64,000 nucleotides of DNA from Galaxea fascicularis. Lineage: Eukaryota; Cnidaria; Anthozoa; Scleractinia; Euphylliidae. Shown one piece after another: positions 1 through 13,105 of the stretch; the stretch's first letter is position 1; each line of letters opens with the position of its first letter. Made by a program: the position numbers and the translations under genes. The stretch is from contig OX419343.1 of the NCBI GenBank assembly GCA_948470475.1, positions 23,286,069 to 23,350,068 on the forward strand, given 5' to 3'. The notes under the pieces are model-generated. The model was given only the letters and a program-made list of their open reading frames with translations. It was not told the DNA's origin and made no database searches.

Positions 1-3000
1 CCAATTCAAAATTTGACTCAAAAGCATGTGGTCCTCCCTTTGGGTTGTGGTCAAAATTTTAACTTTGCTAAAATCTTGCACACAGCTCAAATAAGAATAG
101 AAATCATGTTTTTGAAGTTCTTGAAAGCATTTACACATGATTTCTAGGTTCCTTTTTGAAATAGGCAAAGTTTAAGCCCAATTCAAAATTTGACTCAAAA
201 GCATGTGGTCCCCCCTTTGGGTTTTGGTCAAAATGTCAACTTTGCTTAAATCTTGCACACAGCTCAAATAAGAATAGAAATCATGTTTTCGGAGTTCTTG
301 GAAGCATTTACACATGATTTCTAGGTTCCTTTTTGAAATAGGCAAAGTTTAAGCCCAATTCAAAATTTGACTCAAAAGCATGTGGTGCCCCCCTTGGGTT
401 TTGGTCAAAATTTCAACTTTGCTAAAATCTTGCACACAGCTCAAATAAGAATAGAAATCATGTTGACGGTGTTGAGCGAACCAGTTACACATGATTTCTA
501 GGTTCCTTTTTGAAATAGGCAAAGTTTAAGCCCAATTCAAAATTTGACTCAAAAGCATGTGATCCCCCTTTGGGTTTTGGTCAAAATTTCAACTTTGCTA
601 AAATCTTGCACACAGCTCAAATAAGAATAGAAATCATGTTTTCGGAGTTCTTGGAAGCATTTACACATGATTTCTAGGTTCCTTTTTGAAATAGGCAAAG
701 TTTAAGCCCAATTCAAAATTTGACTCAAAAGCATGTGCTCCCCCCTTTGGGTTTTGGTCAAAATTTTAACTTTGCTAAAATCTTGCACACAGCTCAAATA
801 AGAATAGAAATCATGTTTTTGGAGTTCTTGGAAGCATTTACACATGATTTCTAGGTTCCTTTTTGAAATAGGCAAAGTTTAAGCCCAATTCAAAATTTGA
901 CTCAAAAGCATGTGCTCCGCCCTTTGGGTTTTGGTCAAAATTTCAACTTTGCTAAAATCTTGCACACAGCTTAAATAAGAATAGAAATCATGTTTTCGGA
1001 GTTCTTGAAAGCATTTACACATGATTTCTAGGTTCCTTTTTGAAATAGGCAAAGTTTAAGCCCAATTCAAAATTTGACTCAAAAGCATGTGCTCCCCCCT
1101 TTGGGTTGTGGTCAAAATTTCAACTTTGCTAAAATCTTGCACACAGCTCAAATAAGAATAGAAATCATGTTTTCGGAGTTCTTGGAAGCATTTACACATG
1201 ATTTCTAGGTTCCTTTTTGAAATAGGCAAAGTTTAAGCCCAATTCAAAATTTGACTCAAAAGCATGTGCTCCCCCCTTTGTGTTTTGGTCAAAATTTCAA
1301 CTTTGCTAAAATCTTGCACACAGCTCAAATAAGAATAGAAATCATGTTTTTTGAGTTCTTGGAATCATTTACACATGATTTCTACGTTCCTTTTTGAAAT
1401 AGGCAAAGTTTAAGCCCAATTCAAAATTTGACTCAAAAGCATGTGCTCCGCCCTTTGAATTTTGGTCAAAATTTCAACTTTGCTAAAATCTTGCACACAG
1501 CTCAAATAAGAATAGAAATCATGTTTTCGGAGTTCTTGGAAGCATTTACACATGATTTCTAGGTTCCTTTTTGAAATAGGCAAAGTTTAAGCCCAATTCA
1601 AAATTTGACTCAAAAGCATGTGCTCCCCCCTTTGGGTTGTGGTCAAAATTTCAACTTTGCTAAAATCTTGCACACAGCTCAAATAAGAATAGAAATCATG
1701 TTTTCGGAGTTCTTGGAAGCATTTACACATGATTTCTAGGTTCCTTTTTGAAATAGGCAAAGTTTAAGCCCAATTCAAAATTTGACTCAAAAGCATGTGC
1801 TCCCCCCTTTGGGTTTTGGTCAAAATTTTAACTTTGCTAAAATCTTGCACACAGCTCAAATAAGAATAGAAATCATGTTTTTGGAGTTCTTGGAAGCATT
1901 TACACATGATTTCTAGGTTCCTTTTTGAAATAGGCAAAGTTTAAGCCCAATTCGAAATTTGACTCAAAAGCATGTGCTCCCCCCTTTGGGTTTTGGTCAA
2001 AATTTTAACTTTGCTAAAATCTTGCACACAGCTCAAATACGAATAGACATCATGTTTTTGGAGTTCTTGGAAGCATTTACACATGATTTCTAGGTTCCTT
2101 TTTGAAATAGGCAAAGTTTAAGCCCAATTCAAAATTTGACTCAAAAGCATGTGCTCCGCCCTTTGGGTTTTGGTCAAAATTTCAACTTTGCTAAAATCTT
2201 GCACACAGCTCAAATAAGAATAGAAATCATGTTTTCGGAGTTCTTGGAAGCATTTACACATGATTTCTAGGTTCCTTTTTGAAATAGGCAAAGTTTAAGC
2301 CCAATTCAAAATTTGACTCAAAAGCATGTGCTCCCCCCTTTGGGTTGTGGTCAAAATTTCAACTTTGCTAAAATCTTGCACACAGCTCAAATAAGAATAG
2401 AAATCATGTTTTCGGAGTTCTTGGAAGCATTTACACATGATTTCTAGGTTCCTTTTTGAAATAGGCAAAGTTTAAGCCCAATTCAAAATTTGACTCAAAA
2501 GCATGTGGTCCTCCCTTTGGGTTGTGGTCAAAATTTTAACTTTGCTAAAATCTTGCACACAGCTCAAATAATAATAGAAATTATGTTTTTGGAGTTCTTG
2601 AAAGCATTTACACATGATTTCTAGGTTCCTTTTTGAAATAGGCAAAGTTTAAGCCCAATTCAAAATTTGACTCAAAAGCATGTGGTCCCCCCTTTGGGTT
2701 TTGGTCAAAATGTCAACTTTGCTTAAATCTTGCACACAGCTCAAATAAGAATAGAAATCATGTTTTCGGAGTTCTTGGAAGCATTTACACATGATTTCTA
2801 GGTTCCTTTTTGAAATAGGCAAAGTTTAAGCCCAATTCAAAATTTGACTCAAAAGCATGTGGTCCCCCCCTTGGGTTTTGGTCAAAATTTCAACTTTGCT
2901 AAAATCTTGCACACAGCTCAAATAAGAATAGAAATCATGTTTACGGTGTTGAGCGAACCATTTTCACATGATTTCTAGGTTCCTTTTTAAAATAGGCAAA

Positions 3001-6000
3001 GTTTAAGCCCAATTCAAAATTTGACTCAAAAGCATGTGATCCCCCTTTGGGTTTTGGTCAAAATTTCAACTTTGCTAAAATCTTGCACACAGCTCAAATA
3101 AGAATAGAAATCATGTTTTCGGAGTTCTTGGAAGCATTTACAATGATTTCTAGGTTCCTTTTTGAAATAGGCAAAGTTTAAGCCCAATTCAAAATTTGAC
3201 TCAAAAGCATGTGGTCCCCCCTTTGTGGTTTGGTCAAAATTTCAACTTTGCTAAAATCTTGCACACAGCTCAAATAAGAATAGAAATCATGTTTTCGGAG
3301 TTCTTGGAAGCATTTACACATGATTTCTAGGTTCCTTTTTGAAATAGGCAAAGTTTAAGCCCAATTCGAAATTTGACTCAAAAGCATGTGCTCCCCCCTT
3401 TGGGTTTTGGTCAAAATTTTAACTTTGCTGAAATCTTGCACACAGCTCAAATAAGAATAGAAATCATGTTTTTGGAGTTCTTGGAAGCATTTACACATGA
3501 TTTCTAGGTTCCTTTTTGAAATAGGCAAAGTTTAAGCCCAATTCAAAATTTGACTCAGAAGCATGTGCTCCGCCCTTTGGGTTTTGGTCAAAATTTCAAC
3601 TTTGCTAAAATCTTGCACACAGCTCAAATAAGAATAGAAATCATGTTTTCGGAGTTCTTGGAAGCATTTACACATGATTTCTAGGTTCCTTTTTGAAATA
3701 GGCAAAGTTTAAGCCCAATTCAAAATTTGACTCAAAAGCATGTGCTCCCCCCTTTGGGTTGTGGTCAAAATTTCAACTTTGCTAAAATCTTGCACACAGC
3801 TCAAATAAGAATAGAAATCATGTTTTCGGAGTTCTTGGAAGCATTTACACATGATTTCTAGGTTCCTTTTTGAAATAGGCAAAGTTTAAGCCCAATTCAA
3901 AATTTGACTCAAAAGCATGTGGTCCTCCCTTTGGGTTGTGGTCAAAATTTCAACTTTGCTAAAATCTTGCACACAGCTCAAATAAGAATAGAAATCATGT
4001 TTTTGGAGTTCTTGAAAGCATTTACACATGATTTCTAGGTTCCTTTTTGAAATAGGCAAAGTTTAAGCCCAATTCAAAATTTGACTCAAAAGCATGTGGT
4101 CCCCCCTTTGGGTTTTGGTCAAAATGTCAACTTTGCTTAAATCTTGCACACAGCTCAAATAAGAATAGAAATCATGTTTTCGGAGTTCTTGGAAGCATTT
4201 ACACATGATTTCTAGGTTCCTTTTTGAAATAGGCAAAGTTTAAGCCCAATTCAAAATTTGACTCAAAAGCATGTGGTCCCCCCCTTGGGTTTTGGTCAAA
4301 ATTTCAACTTTGCTAAAATCTTGCACACAGCTCAAATAAGAATAGAAATCATGTTTACGGTGTTGAGCGAACCAGTTACACATGATTTCTAGGTTCTTTT
4401 TTGAAATAGGCAAAGTTTAAGCCCAATTCAAAATTTGACTCAAAAGCATGTGATCCCCCTTTGGGTTTTGGTCAAAATTTCAACTTTGCTAAAATCTTGC
4501 ACACAGCTCAAATAAGAATAGAAATCATGTTTTCGGAGTTCTTGGAAGCATTTACACATGATTTCTAGGTTCCTTTTTGAAATAGGCAAAGTTTAAGCCC
4601 AATTCAAAATTTGACTCAAAAGCATGTGCTCCCCCCTTTGTGTTTTGGTCAAAATTTCAACTTGGCTAAAATCTTGCACACAGCTCAAATAAGAATAGAA
4701 ATCATGTTTTTGGAGTTCTTGGAAGCATTTACACATGATTTCTAGGTTCCTTTTTGAAATAGGCAAAGTTTAAGCCCAATTCAAAATTTGTCTCAAAAGC
4801 ATGTGCTCCGCCCTTTGGGTTTTGGTCAAAATTTCAACTTTGCTAAAATCTTGCACACAGCTCAAATAAGAATAGAAATCATGTTTTCGGAGTTCTTGGA
4901 AGCATTTACACATGATTTCTAGGTTCCTTTTTGAAATAGGCAAAGTTTAAGCCCAATTCAAAATTTGACTCAAAAGCATGTGCTCCCCCCTTTGGGTTGT
5001 GGTCAAAATTTCAACTTTGCTAAAATCTTGCACACAGCTCAAATAAGAATAGAAATCATGTTTTCGGAGTTCTTGGAAGCATTTACACATGATTTCTAGG
5101 TTCCTTTTTGAAATAGGCAAAGTTTAAGCCCAATTCAAAATTTGACTCAAAAGCATGTGGTCCTCCCTTTGGGTTGTGGTCAAAATTTCAACTTTGCTAA
5201 AATCTTGCACACAGCTCAAATAAGAATAGAAATCATGTTTTTGGAGTTCTTGAAAGCATTTACACATTTTTTCGAGGTTCCTTTTTGAAATAGGCAAAGT
5301 TTAAGCCCAATTCAAAATTTGACTCAAAAGCATGTGGTCCCCCCTTTGGGTTTTGGTCAAAATGTCAACTTTGCTTAAATCTTGCACACAGCTCAAATAA
5401 GAATAGAAATCATGTTTTCGGAGTTCTTGGAAGCATTTACACATGATTTCTAGGTTCCTTTTTGAAATAGGCAAAGTTTAAGCCCAATTCAAAATTTGAC
5501 TCAAAAGCATGTGGTCCCCCCCTTGGGTTTTGATCAAAATTTCAACTTTGCTAAAATCTTGCACACAGCTCAAATAAGAATAGAAATCATCTTTACGGTG
5601 TTGAGCGAACCAGTTACACATGATTTCTAGGTTCCTTTTTGAAATAGGCAAAGTTTAAGCCCAATTCAAAATTTGACTCAAAAGCATGCGCTCCCCCCTT
5701 TGGGTTTTGGTCAAAATTTCAAATTTGCTAAAATCTTGCACACAGCTCAAATAAGAATAGAAATCATGTTTTCGGAGTTCTTGGAAGCATTTACACATGA
5801 TTTCTAGGTTCCTTTTTGAAATAGGCAAAGTTTAAGCCCAATTCAAAAATTGACTCAAAAGCATGTGCTCCCCCCTTTGTGTTTTGGTCAAAATTTCAAC
5901 TTTGCTAAAATCTTGCACACAGCTCAAATAAGAATAGAAATCATGTTTTCGGAGTTCTTGGAAGCATTTACACATGATTTCTAGGTTCCTTTTTGAAATA

Positions 6001-9000
6001 GGCAAAGTTTAAGCCCAATTCGAAATTTGACTCAAAAGCATGTGCTCCCCCCTTTGGGTTTTGGTCAAAATTTTAACTTTGCTAAAATCTTGCACACAGC
6101 TCAAATAAGAATAGAAATCATGTTTTTGGAGTTCTTGGAAGCATTTACACATGATTTCTAGGTTCCTTTTTGAAATAGGCAAAGTTTAAGCCCAATTCAA
6201 AATTTGACTCAAAAGCATGTGCTCCGCCCTTTGGGTTTTGGTCAAAATTTCAACTTTGCTAAAATCTTGCACACAGCTTAAATAAGAATAGAAATCATGT
6301 TTTCGGAGTTCTTGGAAGCATTTACACATGATTTCTAGGTTCCTTTTTGAAATAGGCAAAGTTTAAGCCCAATTCAAAATTTGACTCAAAAGCATGTGCT
6401 CCCCCCTTTGGGTTGTGGTCAAAATTTCAACTTTGCTAAAATCTTGCACACAGCTCAAATAAGAATAGAAATCATGTTTTCGGAGTTCTTGGAAGCATTT
6501 ACACATGATTTCTAGGTTCCTTTTTGAAATAGGCAAAGTTTAAGCCCAATTCAAAATTTGACTCAAAAGCATGTGCTCCCCCCTTTGGGTTTTGGTCAAA
6601 ATTTCAACTTTGCTAAAATCTTGCACACAGCTCAAATAAGAATAGAAATCATGTTTTCGGAGTTCTTGGAAGCATTTACACATGATTTCTAGGTTCCTTT
6701 TTGAAATAGGCAAAGTTTAAGCCCAATTCAAAATTTGACTCAAAAGCATGTGCTCCCTCCTTTGGGTTTTGGTCAAAATGTCAACTTTGCTTAAATCTTC
6801 CACACAGCTCAAATAAGAATAGAAATCATGTTTTCGGAGTTCTTGGAAGCATTTACACATGATTTCTAGGTTCCTTTTTGAAATAGGCAAAGTTTAAGCC
6901 CAATTCAAAATTTGACTCAAAAGCATGTGCTCCCCCCTTTGGGTTTTGGTCAAACATTTCAACTTTGCTAAAATCTTGCACACAGCTCAAATAAGAATAG
7001 AAATCATGTTTTCGGAGTTCTTGGAAGCATTTACACATGATTTCTAGGTTCCTTTTTGAAATAGGCAAAGTTTAAGCCCAATTCAAAATTTGACTCAAAA
7101 GCATGTGCTCCGCCCTTTGGGTTTTGGTCAAAATTTCAACTTTGCTAAAATCTTGCACACAGCTCAAATAAGAATAGAAATCTTGTTTACGGAGTTGTGT
7201 GAAGCATTTACACATGATTTCTAGGTTCCTTTTTGAAATAGGCAAAGTTTAAGCCCAATTCAAAATTTGACTCAAAAGCATGTGCTCCCCCCTTTGGGTT
7301 TTGGTCAAAATTTCAACTTTGCTAAAATCTTCCACACAGCTCAAATAAGAATAGAAATCATGTTTTCGGAGTTCTTGGAAGCATTTACACATGATTTCTA
7401 GGTTCCTTTTTGAAATAGGCAAAGTTTAAGCCCAATTCAAAATTTGACTCAAAAGCATGTGCTCCCCCCTTTGGGTTTTGGTCAAAATTTCAACTTTGCT
7501 AAAATCTTGCACACAGCTCAAATAAGAATAGAAATCATGTTTTCGGAGTTCTTGGAAGCATTTACACATGATTTCTAGGTTCCGTTTTGAAATAGGCAAA
7601 GTTTGAGTCAAAAGCATGTGGTCCCCCCTTTGGGTTTTGGTCAAAATTTCAACTTTGCTAAAATCTTGCACACAGCTCAAATAAGAATAGAAATCATGTT
7701 TATGGCATTGAGCGAACCATTTACACATGATTTCTAGGTTCCTTTTTGAAATAGGCAAAGTTTAAGCCCAATTCAAAATTTGACTCAAAAGCATGTGCTC
7801 CCCCCTTTGGGTTTTGGTCAAAATTTCAACTTTGCTAAAATCTTGGACACAGCTCAAATAAGAATAGAAATCATGTTTTCGGAGTTCTTGGAAGCATTTA
7901 CACATGATTTCTAGGTTCCTTTTTGAAATAGGCAAAGTTTAAGCCCAATTCAAAATTTGACTCAAAAGCATGTGCTCCCCCCTTTGGGTTTTGGTCAAAA
8001 TTTCAACTTTGCTAAAATCTTGCACACAGCTCAAATAAGAATAGAAATCATGTTTTCGGAGTTCTTGGAAGCATTTACACATGATTTCTAGGTTCCGTTT
8101 TGAAATAGGCAAAGTTTGAGTCAAAAGCATGTGGTCCCCCCTTTGGGTTTTGGTCAAAATTTCAACTTTGCTAAAATCTTGCACACAGCTCAAATAAGAA
8201 TAGAAATCTTGTTTACGGAGTTGTGTGAAGCATTTACACATGATTTCTAGGTTCCTTTTTGAAATAGGCAAAGTTTAAGCCCAATTCAAAATTTGACTCA
8301 AAAGCATGTGCTCCCCCCTTTGGGTTTTGGTCAAACATTTCAACTTTGCTAAAATCTTGCACACAGCTCAAATAAGAATAGAAATCATGTTTTCGGAGTT
8401 CTTGGAAGCATTTACACATGATTTCTAGGTTCCTTTTTGAAATAGGCAAAGTTTGAGTCAAAAGCATGTGGTCCCCCCTTTGGGTTTTGGTCAAAATTTC
8501 AACTTTGCTAAAATCTTGCACACAGCTCAAATAAGAATAGAAATCTTGTTTACGGAGTTGTGTGAAGCATTTACACATGATTTCTAGGTTCCTTTTTGAA
8601 ATAGGCAAAGTTTAAGCCCAATTCAAAATTTGACTCAAAAGCATGTGCTCCCCCCTTTGGGTTTTGGTCAAAATTTCAACTTTGCTAAAATCTTGCACAC
8701 AGCTCAAATAAGAATAGAAATCATGTTTTCGGAGTTCTTGGAAGCATTTACACATGATTTCTAGGTTCCTTTTTGAAATAGGCAAAGTTTAAGCCCAATT
8801 CAAAATTTGACTCAAAAGCATGTGCTCCCCCCTTTGTGTTGTGGTCAAAATTTCAACTTTGCTAAAATCTTGCACACAGCTCAAATAAGAATAGAAATCA
8901 TGTTTTCGGAGTTCTTGGAAGCATTTACACATGATTTCTAGGTTCCTCTTTGAAATAGGCAAAGTTTAAGCCCAATTCAAAATTTGACTTAAAAGCATGT

Positions 9001-9030
9001 GGTCCTCCTATTGGGTTTTTGTCAAAATAG
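1..9030. repeat. 177-bp satellite array with irregular higher-order structure
   Basis: About 51 head-to-tail copies of a monomer of about 177 bp, recognised by the recurring block cccaattcaaaatttgactc near 179, 355, 533, 709 and so on to 8970. Most monomers are nearly identical. Variant monomers recur in the same order: a ggtcctcc/ttgtgg monomer at 31, 2505, 3918 and 5158 is followed two monomers later by one with acggtgttgagcgaac (463, 2942, 4353) or its close variant (5593). Blocks are therefore about 14, 8 and 7 monomers long. The array begins before the window and ends near 9030. The monomer is 59 codons long, so some copies give accidental minus-strand ORFs between 6853 and 8608; I do not regard these as genes. 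Confidence 0.97.
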
Positions 9031-9784
9031 CTTAGAATCATTCTTTCAATTGGAAGAGTGTATTGGTGAACATTATCTGAAGCTGCAAGTCGTGTGAGGT
9101 GGATATCTAACCCAAATACTCAACACCAAGGTAAATAACTATGGAAGTACCAAACCAATGGATAGTGAGCTTTACCAGAGACACATCAGTGGCCATAATA
9201 CGCATGCGCGATCCAGCTTAATGGCCCTGGCAGATGAGTTGCGAATGTGAACCTTGACTAATTAGCCTAGTATAACGTGTCTGGAATATACTTAAACCAC
9301 AGCAAATAGGCACTAAATGACTGATTAGTGGGAAATATTTTCTTAGCTTTGCTCTTAGCGTGCTGTTATTCGGGTTTAATAATTAAGGGTTTCATGTTAA
9401 GTTTACTTAGTCTGAATGGTGTGTATTTTGCTTTCAATTGTTAATAAAATGCAATGTTTGCGTTTATATGTTGCCTGTGCTCATGTTCTCACGAAGAAGA
9501 CGGATTTGCGGTTTTGCGTTTGTAGTAATATGCAGACCGAACTTCATATCTAATTTCCTTACGCCTCCCATTCGATTGCAAAACTATAAACGTCTTCTTT
9601 TTGTATGGTCCAAATGTTAAAGCCTTTACCCTGGAAGACTTGGAAGTAAGCTTGGTTTGAAAGTGAACTTGTCGTCTTGCCGAAGTTATCCGGCGCACTC
9701 TCCTAACACACACTACTCAAAAAACGCATTGACAGTTAACAATCATTAACACTTATTATATCTCTCAGTTAGTACGCACTGTGA
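9031..9784. other. Unique AT-rich spacer between satellite and minisatellite
   Basis: No convincing exon, RNA gene or transposon end is visible. The short ORFs on both strands around 9438-9713 overlap each other and show no domain or splice structure. Confidence 0.5.
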
Positions 9785-11890
9785 TTGGTCCGTCAGATGG
9801 CTCAGGTAAGTCAGGTGTGTCAAGTGGTTCCTGCAAGGTCAGCTGAGCCCAGTGATTCAGATGAGTCAGTTATTTCAGGTGTGTCAGATGTGTCAGGTCG
9901 CTCAGATGTATCAGGTGGTTGAAGTCACTGTGTGAAGTGGTTCTGGTGTAGGTGTGTCAACTGGTTTAGGTGAATCAGGTGTGTTAAGGGGTTTACGTAA
10001 GTCATGTCCGGTGGTTTAGTGAGTCAGGTGTCTCAATTAACAAGTGGTTCCAGTGAGTCTGGTGCCTTAGGTGTGTCACATGGTTGAGGCAAGTCAGGTT
10101 CAGGTGTGTGAAGTGTGACTCAGGTGTGTTGGGTGATTCAGGTGTTTTAGGTGACTCAGCTGGGTCAAGTGGTTAAGGTGAGTCGTCGGGTTTGGTACAT
10201 GGTTCAGATGAGTCAAGTGGTTTATGTGAGTCAGGTTTGTGACATGGTTCAGATGAGTCAAGTGGTTTAATTGAGTCAGGTATGTTAAGGGTTTATGTGA
10301 GTCAGGTTTATCACATGGTTTATCTGAGTCAAGTGGTTTAAGTGAGTCAGGTGTGTTAAGGGTTTATGAGAGTCAGGTTTGTGACATGGTTCAGATGAGT
10401 CAAGTGATTCAAGTGAGTCAGGTATGTTAAGGGGTTTATGTGAGTCAGGTTTGGCACATGGTTCAGATGAGTCAAGTGGTTTAAGTGAGTCAGGTATGTT
10501 AAGGGTTTATGTGAGTCAGGTTTGTCACATGGTTTAGCTGAGTCAAGTGCCTCAAGTGGTTCAGTTCAGTCATGTGGTGAGTCAAGTAGCAAGGTGGTGC
10601 AGATGACTCAGGTGTGTCAAGTGTTTCAGGTTGTTCTCATGTGTCAGGTGATTCATGTGTCTGGTTTGTCACATCATTCAGGTGAATGAAGTGGTTCACG
10701 TGTCACGTTTCTCAGATAGTTCAGGTGAGCCAGGTGTCAGATGAGTCGTGTCTGTTACACTGGTGAGACTGTTAAGTGATCCAAGTAAGTTACAGGGTTC
10801 ACGTAAGTCATGTGTGTCAAGTGGTTTAGGTGTTTGAGGTGTCTTAGATAATTTAGGTGATAAAAGTGGTTAAAGTGTGGTTAAAGTGTTCGGGGAGCAG
10901 GGTTGGCGCAGTGGTGAGAGCGCTCCCGACCCCGGCACCATATGTGGGTTGAGTTTGTTGTTGGTTCTCTACTCTGCTCCGAGAGGTTTTTCCCCGGGTA
11001 CTCCTGTTTTCCCCTCTCCCCAAAAACCAATTCGATCTGCGATGGACGGTCATGTTTGAACGAGTTGTGTCGAGCTCTTTGGTGTTCCATTGGTAAACAA
11101 ATTACATTATAAAATTACAATTACAAAGTGTGTCAGGTGGTTCGGGTAAGTCAGCTTGCTTCGGTGTGTCAGTTGGTTTTGGGGAGTCTGATTGTTCACA
11201 TGTGTCAGGTTTGTGTTTAATGGTTTTTCAAGTGAGTGTGGTGGTTGAGATGTAATCTGAGTCAGGTGTGTTATGTGGTTCACGTAACTCAGGTTTTGTC
11301 AAGTGATTTAGGTGTGTCAGGTGGTTTGAATGTGCCACATGGTTGAGGTAATTTAGATGTGTCATCTGAGTCCGGTGTGTGTGCGGTGGTTCAGGTAAGG
11401 CAATTCATTCAGAAGTGTCAGGTGACTTAGGTGGTTTAGGTGTGCTAGGTCTGTGTTGTTCGAGTAAGTGTTTCAAGTGTGTTAGGTGGTTGAGGTTTGT
11501 CAAGTGATTCAGGTGTGCCACGTGCGTCACATGTGTTTAGTGGTTCATTGTATTAGGTAACTCAGGTGGTTCAATTAAGTGAGTGAGGTATGTTAAGTGG
11601 TTCAGGTGTGTCAAGCTATTCAATTGTGAGCCAGGTGTGTCATTAGTGTTTCAGGCGAGAGAGTTGGTGATTCGAGTGGGTCAGAAGATTGAAATGTTGA
11701 GATGGGCAGGATTATCAGGTGGTTAAGCTGAGTCAAGTGGCTCAGGTGTGTCAGGTAGTTGAGATGGGTAGGTTTGTCAGATGGTTAAGGTAACCGGTAA
11801 AGTGGCTCTTGGTCAGGTTGGTTAAGGTGTGTTAAGTATGTACGATGGGTCAGGTGGTTCAGGTATGTTAGGGGGTTAACGTGGACCAGG
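9785..11890. repeat. Degenerate 9-bp minisatellite (tcaggtgtg type)
   Basis: A stretch of about 2.1 kb made of variants of a 9-bp word such as gtcaggtgt, gtcaagtgg and ttcaggtga, alternating almost continuously. Inside it, about 10230-10585 forms a second-order repeat of 71-72 bp: the word gtcaggttt recurs at 10230, 10301, 10372, 10444 and 10515, each followed by an acatggtt block, a gagtcaagtgg block and a gttaagggtttat block. Divergence between copies is high, so the array is old. A SINE interrupts it at 10890-11124. Confidence 0.92.
10890..11124 (+). mobile_element. tRNA-headed SINE inserted in the minisatellite
   Basis: The head carries an RNA polymerase III A-box match, tggcgcagtgg, at about 10905. 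A body containing ttctctactctgctccgag and a C/T-rich block follows, and the element ends in an A/T-rich ttacaattac tail. It is flanked by a 7-bp direct repeat, aaagtgt, at 10883-10889 and 11125-11131, as expected of target-primed retroposition. A second, more diverged copy lies at about 60026-60297 on the opposite strand, with the same head and body; its B-box-like ggttcatttccc is better preserved. Confidence 0.8.
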
Positions 11891-12515
11891 TTGAACTAAC
11901 CTTATTTTTACCTTTAATTAGTATAACTAACAAGCTACAATTATAATTTGATATATAAGAATAAATAGCCACGCAACATACTATTCTGCAAACCCAATAA
12001 AAGGTTGATGCCGTTATCACAGATTGGCACAGAATATTGAATACAAATATGTTTTACATATTTAGTTAAATTTCTTGAGATTTGACGACAGTTGATTCCG
12101 TAGCAAGCTAAAAGACTAAAAGACGTCTTAGTTTAGGGTGTTTTGTTCACGAAGTAGGGTGGCTATGTTAGATCACGATTATTCAGCCAATTCCAAATGC
12201 ACAAACAACAATCAAATTCTTAAATTATGCTTCACTTGGTGGATAGCTAGTTCTGCTTATAACTGCAACCAAATGCATAGTAGTCACGTCTAAATCATCT
12301 ACGAAATTCTAACTACTCTAATAATTTGGAGTAAAGAAAAGTCGGCGAGATCACGTTTCTGCCACTCCATCATCACTTTGTGGGAGGACTACAAAACCAT
12401 ACTTTCATGAAAATAGTTACTTATCATCCACCTAACCTACTGTCAGTGTTACCAATTTTCCCATCTGGTGTCAAAAAGATATAACCTTATATTGGTGAAG
12501 TCTTATCATAAGCAC
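11891..12515. other. Non-coding spacer
   Basis: AT-rich sequence with no ORF of interest, no terminal repeats and no recognisable RNA gene. Confidence 0.5.
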
Positions 12516-12516
12516 T

Positions 12517-12712
12517 TAGCAGGCGCGGATCTAGGAAAAATGTTGGCCGATTTACTGCAAAACGAGCACCGAAGGTGCATGCTCCCCAAGGAATTTTTCT
12601 AACTAGCTATAGTGCCCTTAAAAATATATACACATTTGTTTTTTTTTTTTATTTGAAAATTCTGACCGATTTCCGTAAAACGGTGGGAACCGGTATGGAT
12701 CCGCGTCTGCTA
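12517..12712. mobile_element. Fold-back MITE-like element
   Basis: The left end (cgcggatctagg, then cgatttactgcaaaacg) is the imperfect reverse complement of the right end (accgatttccgtaaaacg, then tatggatccgcg). That makes a 196-bp terminal-inverted-repeat element with no coding capacity. I did not find a clear target duplication. Confidence 0.55.
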
Positions 12713-13105
12713 AGATCACCCACAGCACAAAGCTCTGTAGATTGTTTTAAAAGTGCATTACTTAATTTTATAAGATCGCTTTGTGCGTGCAGCTGTTGTT
12801 CTTGACCACTTAAGATACACATTGGCTGACTGAGTAAAGTCCAAACTGTAGTCTTATTTTACTTGTTACAGCCTTCACTGATCTGATCGAACTTATTTCT
12901 GTTTACTTATAGGTGCATTTATTCTATTAAATGTTAAGCCATTTCATGGTTGCATTTATAATTAGCAGGTCTGTTTTCTCATTGACAGCATTCTCGTGTT
13001 TACAGTGTTTGCATCCCTGTCCGTCACTTTAACAAGCTGCAATGTGAAAGAAACAAATTGTTCGGATTAGTAATTGCCGCTACAGTTTAGGAATAATTAC
13101 CTTTT

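Noticed and set aside
6853..8608. Minus-strand ORFs of 71-124 residues with a repeated KRNLEIMCKCF sequence
   Set aside because: They are the 177-bp satellite read in a frame that happens to be open; most monomers have stops there.
1..9030. CRISPR-like regular repeats
   Set aside because: The whole 177-bp unit is conserved with no unique spacers, and the surrounding genome is animal.
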